Below, in pieces: positions 46,561 through 58,999 of a stretch of 64,000 nucleotides of DNA. The notes under the pieces were generated by a model, which had not been told where the DNA came from, ran no database searches, and was given only the letters and a program-made list of their open reading frames with translations. A program made the translations under genes and the position numbers. The DNA is taken from contig NC_132986.1 of the NCBI RefSeq assembly GCF_047496725.1, forward strand, positions 4,062,501 through 4,126,500, given 5' to 3'. Positions within the stretch are counted from its first letter, which is position 1, and each line of letters begins with the position of its first letter. This DNA is from Anoplolepis gracilipes. Taxonomy: Eukaryota; Arthropoda; Insecta; Hymenoptera; Formicidae.

Positions 46561-46583
46561 GAAGGTTCTAGAACATTCAGGAA
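46561..46583 (+). promoter_or_regulatory. Five-unit heat-shock element (solo A LTR)
   Basis: Perfect alternating GAA/TTC units as in A1. The TATA box TATATAAA is at 46732-46739. The segment just after the dyad differs here (CAAAAATCAG), so only the initiator region varies. Confidence 0.85.
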
Positions 46584-46731
46584 CCGCCGGATCACGTGAA
46601 AATTTCGGACAAACACCGTGATAGCTTACTATTGCCCGGCGCGTGATACCCGTGACAAACAAGCATGACCAGGATCGGACCACGTTGCGCGCGCTATAAT
46701 TCAGAAGGTGGGAGCCCTCAGCGACCACGGG

Positions 46732-46739
46732 TATATAAA
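46732..46739 (+). promoter_or_regulatory. TATA box of solo A LTR
   Basis: TATATAAA followed by the GAGCAC/GTGCTC dyad. It could drive transcription rightward through the hairpin array and 138-aa ORF into LTR-B and the decayed pol. Confidence 0.65.
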
Positions 46740-48123
46740 CGGGAGCACCGTGTGCTCAAAAATCAGAGTATTCAGTTCTCGCCTAGACAGTTCAGATCAT
46801 TAGACAGTTCAGATCATATTTAGTATTCGGCTTTCGCCCGACAGTAAAATCTGTTGTTCGGTTCGTTCCGACCATTCAGTTTTCGCATAATCAGTATTCG
46901 ATCAGCAGTCAATACTCGATTCATACAGTACCCAGTAAATTCATTGTACGTACAGACAGTCATTTATACGATTTAATAATCGGTTATCCTTATAACATTC
47001 AATCATACATACGCTCTCGCAAGTTTTCGCGCAGTGTAATTAATATTATATCTTCGAATCAGTGGTTTCTAGTTCATTACGGTATTATTCACACAAAATC
47101 ATTAATTCAGAGAGACTTCGAGACTAGCATATCGCGAATACTATTAATTAGCCTTCAGTTCTTACGTTTACTGTCGTATAAATCTATTCTTGATTATTTG
47201 TATCCACTGTTACTATTATATTTCCTTTCTCTTTATCGATTTCCACGGCGCTCACAATACATATCGAATTCTATCTATCACTTTTAAAGATATTTTATCT
47301 AAATTTTCGTTTGCAGTGAATTACTTCTATCAGCAATATAAGCGTATTATCTTTTCCTCTCCATGCAATTGTTAATGCCGCCTATCTATAATATCGTTTA
47401 CGCGTCCGAAACCAGTCTGTGCGTGAAATCATAGTCGAAGGAAAGTTCTATTAACTAATGTTGTAATACTAATATTGTAGATCCACATTCTTGTGTACAC
47501 CCGCGTTACAGTGTGCTTCCCAGTGGTTCCTGTAACACATAACAATTTAGTGAAGTGAGTACGTTGTCGTAATTATTAAGATATATTCGTGTAATCATTA
47601 ATCATATTGTTTACGTGTAATTACTCGAAATATACATACTTGTGTCAGTTCGCGGCCCCTGTCCATTCCGGGCGTCGGTCATCTTTTCGGTGTCAATTCT
47701 TCTCGCCGTTAACCTCTCGCGTCTATACCTGTAAATATAAAGACAAGCTTTCTATTCTAATTTTAATATTGAAATTATCGGGCAAATTAGTGCTACTTAT
47801 CTGACGAGGTCATCCTTCCTTCAAGCCTACTTCGGGCTCTCTCTTTCATCCTGCGGCGACGCGCGCCTCCTCCAGGGCGTTCTTGTATTCCCTATAGCTT
47901 CTTCCTATATAATTTTTTTTTTTCTCTTTTCTTTCTTTCTTTTTTTTTCTTTTCTTTTCCCTTATCCGCTCACCAGTGGCAAGGTCCGCGACGTCCGCCT
48001 TGACATACCCAGAGCCTCAGATATCTGTAACTTATAATCGAAGAGATTAATATTTTATTCGGACGTCTTCATAGGGAATGTCATTAGACAGAGAGCGATA
48101 ACCATTCTTACCTACACCGTAGG

Positions 48124-48416
48124 GCGCCTCCTCCAGGGCGACCTACATCCTTCCTACGTAGTGTGCCTCTTTCAGGGCGATTCTACGTCCCTTCTAGCAG
48201 TGCGCCTCATTCAGGGCGGCTCTGCCTTCATCCTTCGTAGTGCGCCTCCTTCAGAGCCGGACTACCCCTCTCTAGGTCGCACGCCTCTCTCAGGGCGAAC
48301 GACTCTCTTCTCCGAGGAGCGCCTCTTTCAGGGCATTCCGCCTCCTAGCGTGCAGCGCGCCTCTGTCAGGGCGATCTGCCTCCTCTCAGTCCACGAACCG
48401 CGCCTCTGTCAGGGCG
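48124..48416 (+). repeat. Hairpin array (solo A LTR)
   Basis: Eight 17-bp units at 38-43-base spacing; an outlying ninth unit is near 47863-47879. Confidence 0.85.
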
Positions 48417-48676
48417 TCTCTCACAATTCCTCCGATCGCTCTTCTTGATCTAAAATATAGAATAAATATTAAATTAAAGTAAACTCATTAAGGCTCACCC
48501 TGTCCCCGCAACCCGTCAGATAAGGTCAAGTCAACTCGTTTACCAATTTACTTTAACGCGTATGTTTTTTTTTTCCTTTTCATCACTCGCGTTACTATTA
48601 CTAACCCCAGTCTATACCCCTCCGCGTATTCAACTATGGCGTCGATTATGATTTCGCTTACCTTCTTAGCTGCGTC

Positions 48677-49093
48677 ATGGGTCGGTCACGTCGAGCAGGG
48701 CGTGCTCACCAATTGAAGCGCCTCATCCGGTCACTATACCAAGGCGGCTCCTACCTGACGGTCCGAACAGCTGCGTCGCCACCAGGTAGTCAGAGCCCAG
48801 CATCCGTCGGGTATTTCACTTACCCTCCACCGGGAACCCATACATCGGAGTCATCAACCCCTGACCAGCTACACGACGCCGTCACTCCACCGGCATCCAG
48901 TAGCGGGGTCGTCGCTTCCTCACATAGGCCCTTACCGCCTATCGAATACCGTCCGTGGCCCGTGCCCCCGCCGTTGATAGACTTCGGGATTACGCAACCG
49001 AGGATCATTTCCTCCCAGGCTTTCTTCGGGCGAGTATGCATCCTGTCGTCCGCTGAAGCACCTATCAATTCGCCTCCTGATAACCGTCCGTGA
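48677..49093 (+). CDS. LTR-encoded arginine-rich small protein, 138 aa (solo A LTR)
   Basis: Identical protein to that at 6178-6594. A solo LTR has both promoter and ORF, so it could express the protein without a provirus. Confidence 0.55.
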   Translation: MGRSRRAGRAHQLKRLIRSLYQGGSYLTVRTAASPPGSQSPASVGYFTYPPPGTHTSESSTPDQLHDAVTPPASSSGVVASSHRPLPPIEYRPWPVPPPLIDFGITQPRIISSQAFFGRVCILSSAEAPINSPPDNRP

Positions 49094-49390
49094 TTTAATT
49101 GTCTAATCGTCTTGAAAAATATAATATAACTGTACATATATGTTTATTATAAAATAATGATAAATACATAAAAATCAGTATACGTAAACAATCTGCATTC
49201 ATTGTCTACTCACTTCACATCCTCCCTATTATCTATTACGTCCCGACCTCTAGTTTCCGGTGCACCGCTACGCTGATCGTGACAGGTTTACCGCTCGGCC
49301 ACCGCGATCCGCGTACACCAACCATCGTAACCGCACCTCGCTCGCGAACGCAGAGGACGTAACAACTGGTGACAGCGGCGGGACGTAACA

Positions 49391-49509
49391 ATTGGATTGT
49401 CTTTTCCTACTTGGCTGAGACCATTATCACTGTTCGAAATTTGTCTCTGTCGGCGTAAAGCGGCACGTAGTTGTCTATGTCGTTTACCGGCGCGACGAGA
49501 ACCAGGCAT
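49391..49509 (-). pseudogene. LTR-B arginine-rich protein, N-terminal part (split by A LTR)
   Basis: First 40 codons (MPGSRRAGKRHRQLRAALRR and following) of the 115-aa ORF. The A LTR is inserted immediately downstream, and the remainder lies at 43447-43679. Confidence 0.75.
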
Positions 49510-51724
49510 TTACTATAAATTATAACCAAAATTTTATTCTAATTTAAAAAGTTATTCAATTCAGGTTGACAATCTGGATCAAGCGACATTCAAGCAGCTC
49601 ATCGACTAAGTCTCAGCTCTGCTCGAACTAACACGAGGGGCACGTCACTCTGCTCTATCCCAGGCACGGGACTCGCTAACGCTCAAGATCCAGACGTACG
49701 TTAAATATTTAATCGATATTAAATTAATTATAGTAAACACTGGTTGAAGGTGAAGGAACACTGTATTAAAATAATGTACTTGAGAATATTTCGAAATAAG
49801 CAACTATGTATTTTAAAAGCTTGAAGATTTTACAAAGGTTGCAAGTAATGATTACAAATGTTGTTCACAATTCAAATGAAAAAGGTACAACCGCACTGTA
49901 CCAGAAATTGGAGATTAGTTAACAATAAAGTAATAATTCTAAATTATAATGTAGAGTGAGTCTAAGCTCTAAATTATAATATAAGACGAGTCGCGAAGAC
50001 GAGAAAGTAAAGTATTATTAAAGATCTACTTTGACGACACAAAGTAGCTGACGAAAATTAAGTTAAAATTGATTTTAGGACGCAGTGAATGTATAAAGAC
50101 ACAGAGACTTTTCACGACTTCGGACTAACGTTTCGGAGAGATGTTGAAGTGACTTATGAAGTTAGGAAGGCGACTTTTTAGGTTGAATGTTGGCGACTGT
50201 TTTAGATGACTGGTGGTGAAAGACTGATTCCGTCCGCAAACTCGACTGACGTTCTGCGCTCCGTCCCCACTTTCGGGTCACCTCCCTCTAGGCGTCCGGT
50301 GGATCCAAGACTTCTCGGGTTGGCTTAATCATCCGGTGGAGATGGATTCTTGCTCTTGGTGAGGGAACTCTCCGCCTTCGAAGACGTCAGAAGCGGTGAG
50401 CTCTTCTTAATCTTAAGTTGATATTCAGCGGCGAATATCAAAAGGCACGTTGTTATAATATTTAGTTTCGTCGAGTCGCTGCGTCGAGAGATAGGCATAA
50501 TATTCGATTTCACTGGTCTCTGCGTTGACATAATATTTAGTCAAGCTGAGTCTCTGCGTCAATAGATAAGAATAATATTCGGTTTCATCGGGTCTCTGCG
50601 TCAAGAGATAAGAATAATATTCGATTTCACTAAGTCTTTCTCGCCGTCGCCTATTGCGTCATCGTGCGAATGAAAGGCTCTTTGTATTATAATAATTTCG
50701 CACTCTTATATTATAAAATTTTTTTTTTTTTTTTTTTTTACAGCAAGAGAGACTTATTAATTTAACTATAGCAAGAGTTAATGTTCATTATCGAAATTAT
50801 TATGTCTCATACTAATATTTCTTTTCTTTTCACTTATTAATTTATGCTTTTATGTTTAAATTTCTTTTACTTTTCTCTCTTGTTGTATTACATATTTTAT
50901 GTTGACATATCTGCTTTTATAATAGTATCCATATGGAAGATTTAATTAATGCAATTTTAATACTGTTATTTTTAATTTATAATTCCTTTCTATCGTGATT
51001 CCTTATGATTTCACTTTAGCATAGGAGACTAGCTCTCCTTTACATATATATATATGAATATATATATAGACATATATAATACGTGTCATGCGTTATTTTT
51101 GTAATATTACTTTTTCATCAATTACACTAAAAGAAAGTCTTCCATTTAGATTTACATGTTGATATACAAATGCAGCTTAATAATATTAATAAATTAATTT
51201 ATTTGGCGTATATATATGGTTCTCAATGCCAGTATGCATATGCCTTCCAAAATGTACTTTACTGAATAATATTTCTTTTTCTTTATTTTTTTCTTTTCAT
51301 TATACTTATGAAATGTAGGATTTATAAAGCGATTGTTAGTATGATTTAACTCTAATATAATTGGTTTGCAAGTGTTTCTGTTACAATCGCGTAATTGAAT
51401 TTCAACGATTCTGATGTTACAGTAATATTTTATTTCCATATATTCTAGCAAAGAGAATTTTAACTTTTATTTGGAAAATTAATATAGTAGTTTAATGATT
51501 ACAAATATTTTTTCTTATTTTTTTCTGATAAGTCAGTATTATTTTGTTATTACTTCTAAGTAAGCAATGTCCAATTTAATAGCTATATAATACTATGCTT
51601 GATTAAATATTTTATTAAGTTCAAGTTGAGATATATATGTATATCTCATACCTTGTGTTCATATCTCCAGCGGTACGTTTATATTTTGAAAATTTAGTTT
51701 GAAATTTTTTGGCGGGACGTCACA
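49395..51724 (-). mobile_element. Second solo LTR of family B, right segment
   Basis: Continuation of 41619-43679, ending (plus view) GGCGGGACGTCACA at 51724, followed by the CCAG duplication. It contains a contracted 27-bp minisatellite (about 50149-50215), an expanded 33/42-bp array (about 50454-50640) and a poly(T) tract. Confidence 0.93.
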
Positions 51725-53410
51725 CCAGGGGGTTGTGACATTGAGAATAGAGATTCGTCAGAGTCAGAGTCAGGATCAGGTGGAAGAGAGGGGCTTTTTC
51801 TAAAGGGCAGGACTTAGACAGTTGGGTTCCTTGATAATGCATCAGCATTATTATTTAACGTTCCCTTTTTATATCGTGTATCATAATCATATTCGGCTAA
51901 TTTGATTCGCCATTTTAAAAGTCTTGAAGTTGGGTCTTTGATAGAATGTAACCATACTAGAGGTTTATGATCGGTCACTATGGTGAATTTAGTGCCATAT
52001 AAATAAGGTCTAAAATGATTCGTACAATATACCATAGCTAAACATTCTTTCTCGATGGTCGAATAATTTTGCTCTGCTTTATTAAGTACTCTTAATGTAT
52101 ACGCGATTGGAAGATCTTTCCGATTGGTCCTTGACTTTATACTCCGCCGATTGCATATCCGGATGTATCGGTTGTTAAGTTAAAAGGTTTACTAAAATCA
52201 GGATATTGTAATATCGGTTTGTTGCATAATTGGTCCTTGAGATTATTAAACGCGTATTCTTGATCTTTTTGCCATTTGAAGCAATTATTTTTCTTAAGTA
52301 AATCAGTTAGAGGTTTAGCGATTTTTGAAAAGCTTGGAATAAATCGTCGATAATAACCAACTAATCCTAGAAATTGTTTTATGTTTTTTAGGAGAAGAAA
52401 AATCATGAACAGCGTTAACCTTGGTAGGGTTTGGTCGTACGCCGTCAGATCCGATAATATGACCGAGGTGAGCTACTTTTCGTCGCAAAAATTCACATTT
52501 GTCAGGTTGTAATTTTAAATTAGCTTCGCGTAATCTTTTCATTAATTTGTTAAATTTCACTTCGTGTTCTTTTAATGATCGAGCGTATATGACTATATCA
52601 TCCATGTAAACAAAAAGCTCGTTGTCTTGTAATCCAGATAATACATTGTCTATTAATCTTTGAAATGTTGCAGGGGCATTTTTTAATCCAAAGGGCATTC
52701 TCTTAAATTGATAATGTCCGTAAGGGGTGGAGAATGCAGTTTTGTGGGCCTCATTTGGATCCATTGGTATTTGGTGGAATCCTGAGGCGAGGTCAAGAAC
52801 TGAGAAATATTTAGCGCTTCCAAATTGGTCAAGTATATCAGTTATGTTGGGAAGGGAATAAACGTCTCCGATTATTTTTTCATTGAAGGCACGATAATCG
52901 ATGACCATTCGCCATCTTTTATTTCCAGAAGAATCGGGTTTCTTAGGGACGATCTATACTGGTGAATTATAAGGTGAGAGTGAATATTCTATCATATCGT
53001 CTTTTAGTAACTTAGTAATTTGCCTGTCTATTTCTTCTTTATGCATAGAAGGAAAACGATATTGCTTGGTGTGGATCGAAAAGTTATCCGTGGTATAAAT
53101 AGAATGATGGGTTACATGAGTGGTTCCCAATTTATCATTAGGCAAATGGAATCTGTCTAGATTATTATAAACCAGTGTTTGAAGATTATTCCTTTCTTCT
53201 TCATTTAAATGTTCCAACCTTAGGAGTTTTAGAGTAAGTTCCGCACTCTCTGGCGGTGTTTCAAAAATGATTTCGTTTAACTGAAACGGATTTTCAATTG
53301 AAGGATGGCTCGTGCTCGTCTGATGCCCTCGGGAATCAACAACACTGCAAAAGCCTCCATAAGACGTAGAAAAATCATTTTCGTCTTCCTCAAGAGAAGA
53401 AGAGGATTGG
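51725..53410 (-). pseudogene. pol: Decayed gypsy pol: reverse transcriptase and RNase H part
   Basis: Minus-strand pol related to family A Pol. It includes the RT N-terminus (53217-52954), the RT core with YMDD (52908-52315, FVYMDDIVIYA), the RT connection (52406-52137) and RNase H ending NADALSRNP (52035-51814). Breaks visible: a TAG in place of the Trp codon before IVPKKPD (near 52955), a frameshift near 52390, a stop and frameshift between 52140 and 52040. The acidic linker then runs to 51725, where the solo B LTR interrupts. Protease and gag are absent; at 53411 the sequence changes to LTR-like DNA. Confidence 0.9.
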
Positions 53411-54693
53411 TGTTACGTCTCGCGATCCACTGTTATCGTCCACCTCAGTATCAATACCAGGGTTGCTCTCTATTTAGTTTTTTAGGGCAACCTGTTTAAA
53501 CCGGCTAAACCCAGGGAGTCGCCGAGAGCTAAGTCTTGATCCTTTTGATAATCAGATTTTTCTTTACTGATCGGGAACCACTACAATTGAGGCTTGGTTC
53601 ATAAGCTCAATAATAATATCGTCTAAATTATAAATAATGTTTTCTTTATTTTCTTCCAAAAATTGTATTAATATTTCTAGTATAGTGTCAGGTTCTTGGG
53701 AAGTATTCTGTTGTATTTCAGCGTCGGTTACTTGTGGTTTCATTAATTATTAATTTATTTAAGACCAATATAGAGAGATAGAGATAAAAATTTTATGTTT
53801 GTTGTGTGCACGTATTGAGTATATTGTAGATATTGAAATTTTAAATTTCTATAATCAATGATTCTTAGACACCCGGTATATAAGATGTGTATATAGGGTG
53901 CCTTTAAAGTAGGATTTTGTCTCTATTATTGAGTAATGACTGTTAAGTATTATCCTAACTTATTATTTAAGAAATTTTATAACTCTTATAATTAATTCAT
54001 TTAATTAATTATTATAGGGAGTGATTTGGAGAGGCGAGATTAAGGACAGATTATTGCCAGTTCAAGTTCTTTATAATGGAATTGATCCGGTCTTCTCAGA
54101 ATGTACCAGTAAGAACAAGATGGCTGACGTCTTATAAACAAATAGAAATATTTGATAACCGATTAGGGATGAGTTTACGAAATTTTGGTTATAAGATCTA
54201 CAGGGAATACTGCATGAAATAACTAGTTAAATTTGTACCTTTACAGGTGCAAAATTGTGATCTATTGAATAACAAAATTCTAAAGTTGTCTTAATTTAGT
54301 TAAAGTTTTGCATAAATCTTAGTTTGGTGGCAATAAGAAGTTTTAAGGGTATTTGGGGTCATTAAGTCCGGAAATAAAAAAAATCAAAATGGCGACCAAA
54401 ATGTGTAAAATTGGCTAAAAAGAGTATCCTCAAAGTTTCAAGCAAATTAGAAATTTTGTTAAATATTTATTTATTTTGTAATAAAATTTTGAGGTTTTTA
54501 TTGTTATTATATAACGTTATTATTAATTAATCATTAGGAGAAAATTTGTTAGAGATTATTAATTTACAAGTAGAATAGAATAACTAAAAAAAATTCTAAT
54601 TTCGTATCTCCAATAGATTCGTTATTATTTGATTTTACAAGTAATTTGTAAATTAACTTATGTAAGAAAAATAATTTTTTGTAATCATAAAGG
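53411..54693 (-). mobile_element. Distant B-like LTR, U5-end fragment
   Basis: Starts (plus view) TGTTACGTCTCGCGATCCACTG-like. It parallels the B LTR terminus for about 350 bases (CCACTGTTATCG, GGGTTGCTCTCTATTTAG), including the 59-aa ORF, and then diverges. From about 53,760 to 54,693 I see AT-rich DNA with one ACCCGGTATA motif and nothing else recognisable. The old A LTR cuts it at 54694. Confidence 0.65.
53564..53743 (-). CDS. 59-aa protein of the distant B-like LTR
   Basis: Exactly 59 codons, as in the B LTR. The core EENKENIIYNLD is shared, and most other positions change conservatively (for example a Val/Ile-rich end IVVVPDQ against IIIIPEQ). Nucleotide divergence is clearly greater than between B copies, and the frame is intact with no length change. 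Confidence 0.6.
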   Translation of the reverse strand: MKPQVTDAEIQQNTSQEPDTILEILIQFLEENKENIIYNLDDIIIELMNQASIVVVPDQ

Positions 54694-54978
54694 TGTTACG
54701 TCCCACCGCTGTCACCAGTTGTCACGTCCTCGAGCGTTCGCGAGTGAGGTGCGGTTACGGTGGTTAGTGTACGCGGATCGCGGTGGCCGAGCGGTAAACC
54801 TGTCACGATCAGCGTAGCGGTGCACCGGAAACTAGAGGTCGGGACGTAATGGATAATAGGGAGGATGTGAAGTGAGTAGACAATGAGTACAGATTGTTTA
54901 CGTATACTAATTTTCATGTATTTATCATTATTTTATATTAAACATATATGTACAGTTATATTATATTTTTCAAGACGA

Positions 54979-55200
54979 TTAGACAACTAATTCATGGACG
55001 GTTAGCTGGTCAGGGGTTGATGACTCCGATGTATGGGTTCCCGGTGGAGGGTAAGTGAAATACCCGACGGATGCTGGGCTCTGACTACCTGGTGGTGACG
55101 CACCGTCAGTTCGGACCGTCAGGTAGGAGCCGCCTTGGTATAGTGACCGGATGAGGCGCTTCAATTGGTGAGCACGCCCTGCTTGACGTGACCGACCCAT
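54979..55200 (-). pseudogene. LTR-A arginine-rich protein, truncated old copy
   Basis: The first 64 or so codons match the 138-aa protein with few changes and one in-frame 3-base insertion. A deletion then removes most of the rest and the ORF ends in unrelated codons. Confidence 0.7.
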
Positions 55201-55489
55201 GACGCAGCTAAGAAGGTAAGTGAAATCATAATCGACGCCATAGTTGAATACGCGGAGAGGTATAGACTGGGGTTAGCAATAGTAACGCGAGTGATGAAAA
55301 GGGAAAAAGAAAAAGAAAAGTGAAGAAAAAAAAACATATGCGTTAAAGTAAATTGCTAAACGAGTGGACTTTACCTTATCTGACGGGTTGGGACGGGCGG
55401 GGACAAAGTGAGCCTTAATGAGTTTACTTTAATTTAATATTTATTCTATATTTTAGATCAAGAAGAGCGATCGGAGGAATTGTGAGAGA

Positions 55490-55780
55490 CGCCCTGACAG
55501 AGGCGCGGTTCGTGGACTGAGAGAAGGCAGATCGCCCTGAGCGAGGCGCTGCACGCTAGGAGGCGGAATGCCCTGAGAGAGGCGCTCCTCGGAGGTTAGA
55601 GTCGTTCGCCCTGAGAGAGGCGTGCGATCTAGATAAAGGTAGTCCGGCTCTGAAGGAGGCGCACTACGAAGAATGAAGGCAGAGCCGCCCTGGAAGAGGC
55701 GCACTGCTAGAAGGGACGTAGAATCGCTCTGAAAGAGGCACACTACGTAGGAAGGATGTAAGTCGCCCTGGGGGAGGCGC
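55490..55780 (-). repeat. Hairpin array, diverged copy
   Basis: The same eight units at similar spacing. Loop bases have changed in several units (for example CTGACAGAGG to CTGAGCGAGG), while the CGCC/GGCG stem bases are mostly kept. Confidence 0.8.
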
Positions 55781-56453
55781 CCTACGGTGTAGGTAAGGAT
55801 AGTTATCGCTCTCTGTCTAACGACACTCCCTATGAAGACGTCCGAATAAAATATTAATCTCTTCGATTATAAGTTACAGATATCTGAGGCTCTGGGTATG
55901 TCAAGGCGGACGTCGCGGACCTTGCCACTGGTGAACGGATAAGAGAAAAAAAAAGGAAAAAAAATAAAGGAGGAAGCTATAAGGAATACAAGAACGCCCT
56001 GGAGGAGGCGCGCGTCGCCGCAGGATGAAAGAGAGAGAGCCCGACGTAGGCTCGAAGGAAGGATGACCTAGTCAGATAAGTAGCACTAATTTGCCCGATA
56101 ATTTCAATATTAAAATTAGAATAGAAAGCTTGTCTTTATAATTACAGGTATGGACGTGTTACGTCCCACCGCTGTCACCAGTTGTTACGTCCTCTGCGTT
56201 CGCGAGCGAGGTGCGGTTACGATGGTTGGTGTACGCGGATCGCGGTGGCCGAGCGGTAAACCTGTCACGATCAGCGTAGCGGTGCACCGGAAACTAGAGG
56301 TCGGGACGTAATAGATAATAGGGAGGATGTGAAGTGAGTAGACAATGAATGCAGATTGTTTACGTATACTGATTTTTATGTATTTATCATTATTTTATAA
56401 TAAACATATATGTACAGTTATATTATATTTTTCAAGACGATTAGACAATTAAA

Positions 56454-56870
56454 TCACGGACGGTTATCAGGAGGCGAATTGATAGGTGCTTCAGCGGACG
56501 ACAGGATGCATACTCGCCCGAAGAAAGCCTGGGAGGAAATGATCCTCGGTTGCGTAATCCCGAAGTCTATCAACGGCGGGGGCACGGGCCACGGACGGTA
56601 TTCGATAGGCGGTAAGGGCCTATGTGAGGAAGCGACGACCCCGCTACTGGATGCCGGTGGAGTGACGGCGTCGTGTAGCTGGTCAGGGGTTGATGACTCC
56701 GATGTATGGGTTCCCGGTGGAGGGTAAGTGAAATACCCGACGGATGCTGGGCTCTGACTACCTGGTGGCGACGCAGCTGTTCGGACCGTCAGGTAGGAGC
56801 CGCCTTGGTATAGTGACCGGATGAGGCGCTTCAATTGGTGAGCACGCCCTGCTCGACGTGACCGACCCAT
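56454..56870 (-). CDS. LTR-encoded arginine-rich small protein, 138 aa (A4)
   Basis: Identical to the protein at 6178-6594. Confidence 0.55.
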   Translation of the reverse strand: MGRSRRAGRAHQLKRLIRSLYQGGSYLTVRTAASPPGSQSPASVGYFTYPPPGTHTSESSTPDQLHDAVTPPASSSGVVASSHRPLPPIEYRPWPVPPPLIDFGITQPRIISSQAFFGRVCILSSAEAPINSPPDNRP

Positions 56871-57136
56871 GACGCAGCTAAGAAGGTAAGCGAAATCATA
56901 ATCGACGCCATAGTTGAATACGCGGAGGGGTATAGACTGGGGTTAGTAATAGTAACGCGAGTGATGAAAAGGAAAAAAAAAAAAAAAACATACGCGTTAA
57001 AGTAAATTGGTAAACGAGTTGACTTGACCTTATCTGACGGGTTGCGGGGACAGGGTGAGCCTTAATGAGTTTACTTTAATTTAATATTTATTCTATATTT
57101 TAGATCAAGAAGAGCGATCGGAGGAATTGTGAGAGA

Positions 57137-57429
57137 CGCCCTGACAGAGGCGCGGTTCGTGGACTGAGAGGAGGCAGATCGCCCTGACAGAGGCGCGCTG
57201 CACGCTAGGAGGCGGAATGCCCTGAAAGAGGCGCTCCTCGGAGAAGAGAGTCGTTCGCCCTGAGAGAGGCGTGCGACCTAGAGAGGGGTAGTCCGGCTCT
57301 GAAGGAGGCGCACTACGAAGGATGAAGGCAGAGCCGCCCTGAATGAGGCGCACTGCTAGAAGGGACGTAGAATCGCCCTGAAAGAGGGACACTACGTAGG
57401 AAGGATGTAGGTCGCCCTGGAGGAGGCGC
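57137..57429 (-). repeat. Hairpin array (A4 LTR)
   Basis: Eight units at 38-43-base spacing. One unit has a stem change (GAGGGAC in place of GAGGCAC, near 57387). Confidence 0.85.
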
Positions 57430-58820
57430 CCTACGGTGTAGGTAAGAATGGTTATCGCTCTCTGTCTAATGACATTCCCTATGAAGACGTCCGAATAAAA
57501 TATTAATCTCTTCGATTATAAGTTACAGATATCTGAGGCTCTGGGTATGTCAAGGCGGACGTCGCGGACCTTGCCACTGGTGAGCGGATAAGGGAAAAGA
57601 AAAGAAAAAAAAAGAAAGAAAGAAAAGAGAAAAAAAAAAAAAAAAAATATGTAGGAAGAAGCTATAGGGAATACAAGAACGCCCTGGAGGAGGCGCGCGT
57701 CGCCGCAGGATGAAAGAGAGAGCCCGAAGTAGGCTTGAAGGAAGGATGACCTCGTCAGATAAGTAGCACTAATTTGCCCGATAATTTCAATATTAAAATT
57801 AGAATAGAAAGCTTGTCTTTATATTTACAGGTATAGACGCGAGAGGTTAACGGCGAGAAGAATTGACACCGAAAAGATGACCGACGCCCGGAATGGACAG
57901 GGGCCGCGAACTGACACAAGTATGTATATTTCGAGTAATTACACGTAAACAATATGATTAATGATTACACGAATATATCTTAATAATTACGACAACGTAC
58001 TCACTTCACTAAATTGTTATGTGTTACAGGAACCACTGGGAAGCACACTGTAACGCGGGTGTACACAAGAATGTGGATCTACAATATTAGTATTACAACA
58101 TTAGTTAATAGAACTTTCCTTCGACTATGATTTCACGCACAGACTGGTTTCGGACGCGTAAACGATATTATAGATAGGCGGCATTAACAATTGCATGGAG
58201 AGGAAAAGATAATACGCTTATATTGCTGATAGAAGTAATTCACTGCAAACGAAAATTTAGATAAAATATCTTTAAAAGTGATAGATAGAATTCGATATGT
58301 ATTGTGAGCGCCGTGGAAATCGATAAAGAGAAAGGAAATATAATAGTAACAGTGGATACAAATAATCAAGAATAGATTTATACGACAGTAAACGTAAGAA
58401 CTGAAGGCTAATTAATAGTATTCGCGATATGCTAGTCTCGAAGTCTCTCTGAATTAATGATTTTGTGTGAATAATACCGTAATGAACTAGAAACCACTGA
58501 TTCGAAGATATAATATTAATTACACTGCGCGAAAACTTGCGAGAGCGTATGTATGATTGAATGTTATAAGGATAACCGATTATTAAATCGTATAAATGAC
58601 TGTCTGTACGTACAATGAATTTACTGGGTACTGTATGAATCGAGTATTGACTGCTGATCGAATACTGATTATGCGAAAACTGAATGGTCGGAACGAACCG
58701 TACAACAGATTTTACTGTCGGGCGAAAGCCGAATACTAAATATGATCTGAACTGTCTAATGATCTGAACTGTCTAGGCGAGAACTGAATACTCTGATCCT
58801 CTGAGCACACGGTGCTCCCG

Positions 58821-58828
58821 TTTATATA
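58821..58828 (-). promoter_or_regulatory. TATA box of A4 LTR
   Basis: TATATAAA on the minus strand with the dyad just downstream; bases after the dyad differ slightly from A2. Confidence 0.65.
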
Positions 58829-58976
58829 CCCGTGGTCGCTGAGGGCTCCCACCTTCTGAATTATAGCGCGCGCAACGTGGTCCGATCCTGGTCATGCTTG
58901 TTTGTCACGGGTATCACGCGCCGGGCAATAGTAAGCGATCACGGTGTTTGTCCGAAATTTTCACGTGATCCGGCGG

Positions 58977-58999
58977 TTCCTGAATGTTCTAGAAGCTTC
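58977..58999 (-). promoter_or_regulatory. Five-unit heat-shock element (A4 LTR)
   Basis: All five GAA/TTC units intact; one spacer dinucleotide is changed relative to the other copies. Confidence 0.85.

Larger units (their letters stand above)
43680..49390 (+). mobile_element. Solo LTR of family A (5.71 kb)
   Basis: Complete A LTR with no provirus body, flanked by the duplication ATTG (43676-43679 and 49391-49394). The matching empty site is in the other solo B LTR (about 30230-30250). It is in the opposite direction to the B LTR it sits in. Confidence 0.95.
54694..56156 (-). mobile_element. Old truncated LTR-A (U5/R part)
   Basis: Diverged A LTR beginning (plus view) TGTTACGTCCCACC and cut at 56156 by insertion of A4; its other half should lie beyond A4's far end, outside the window. 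It has an internal deletion of about 200 bases inside the 138-aa ORF region. The hairpin array is kept. Confidence 0.88.
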
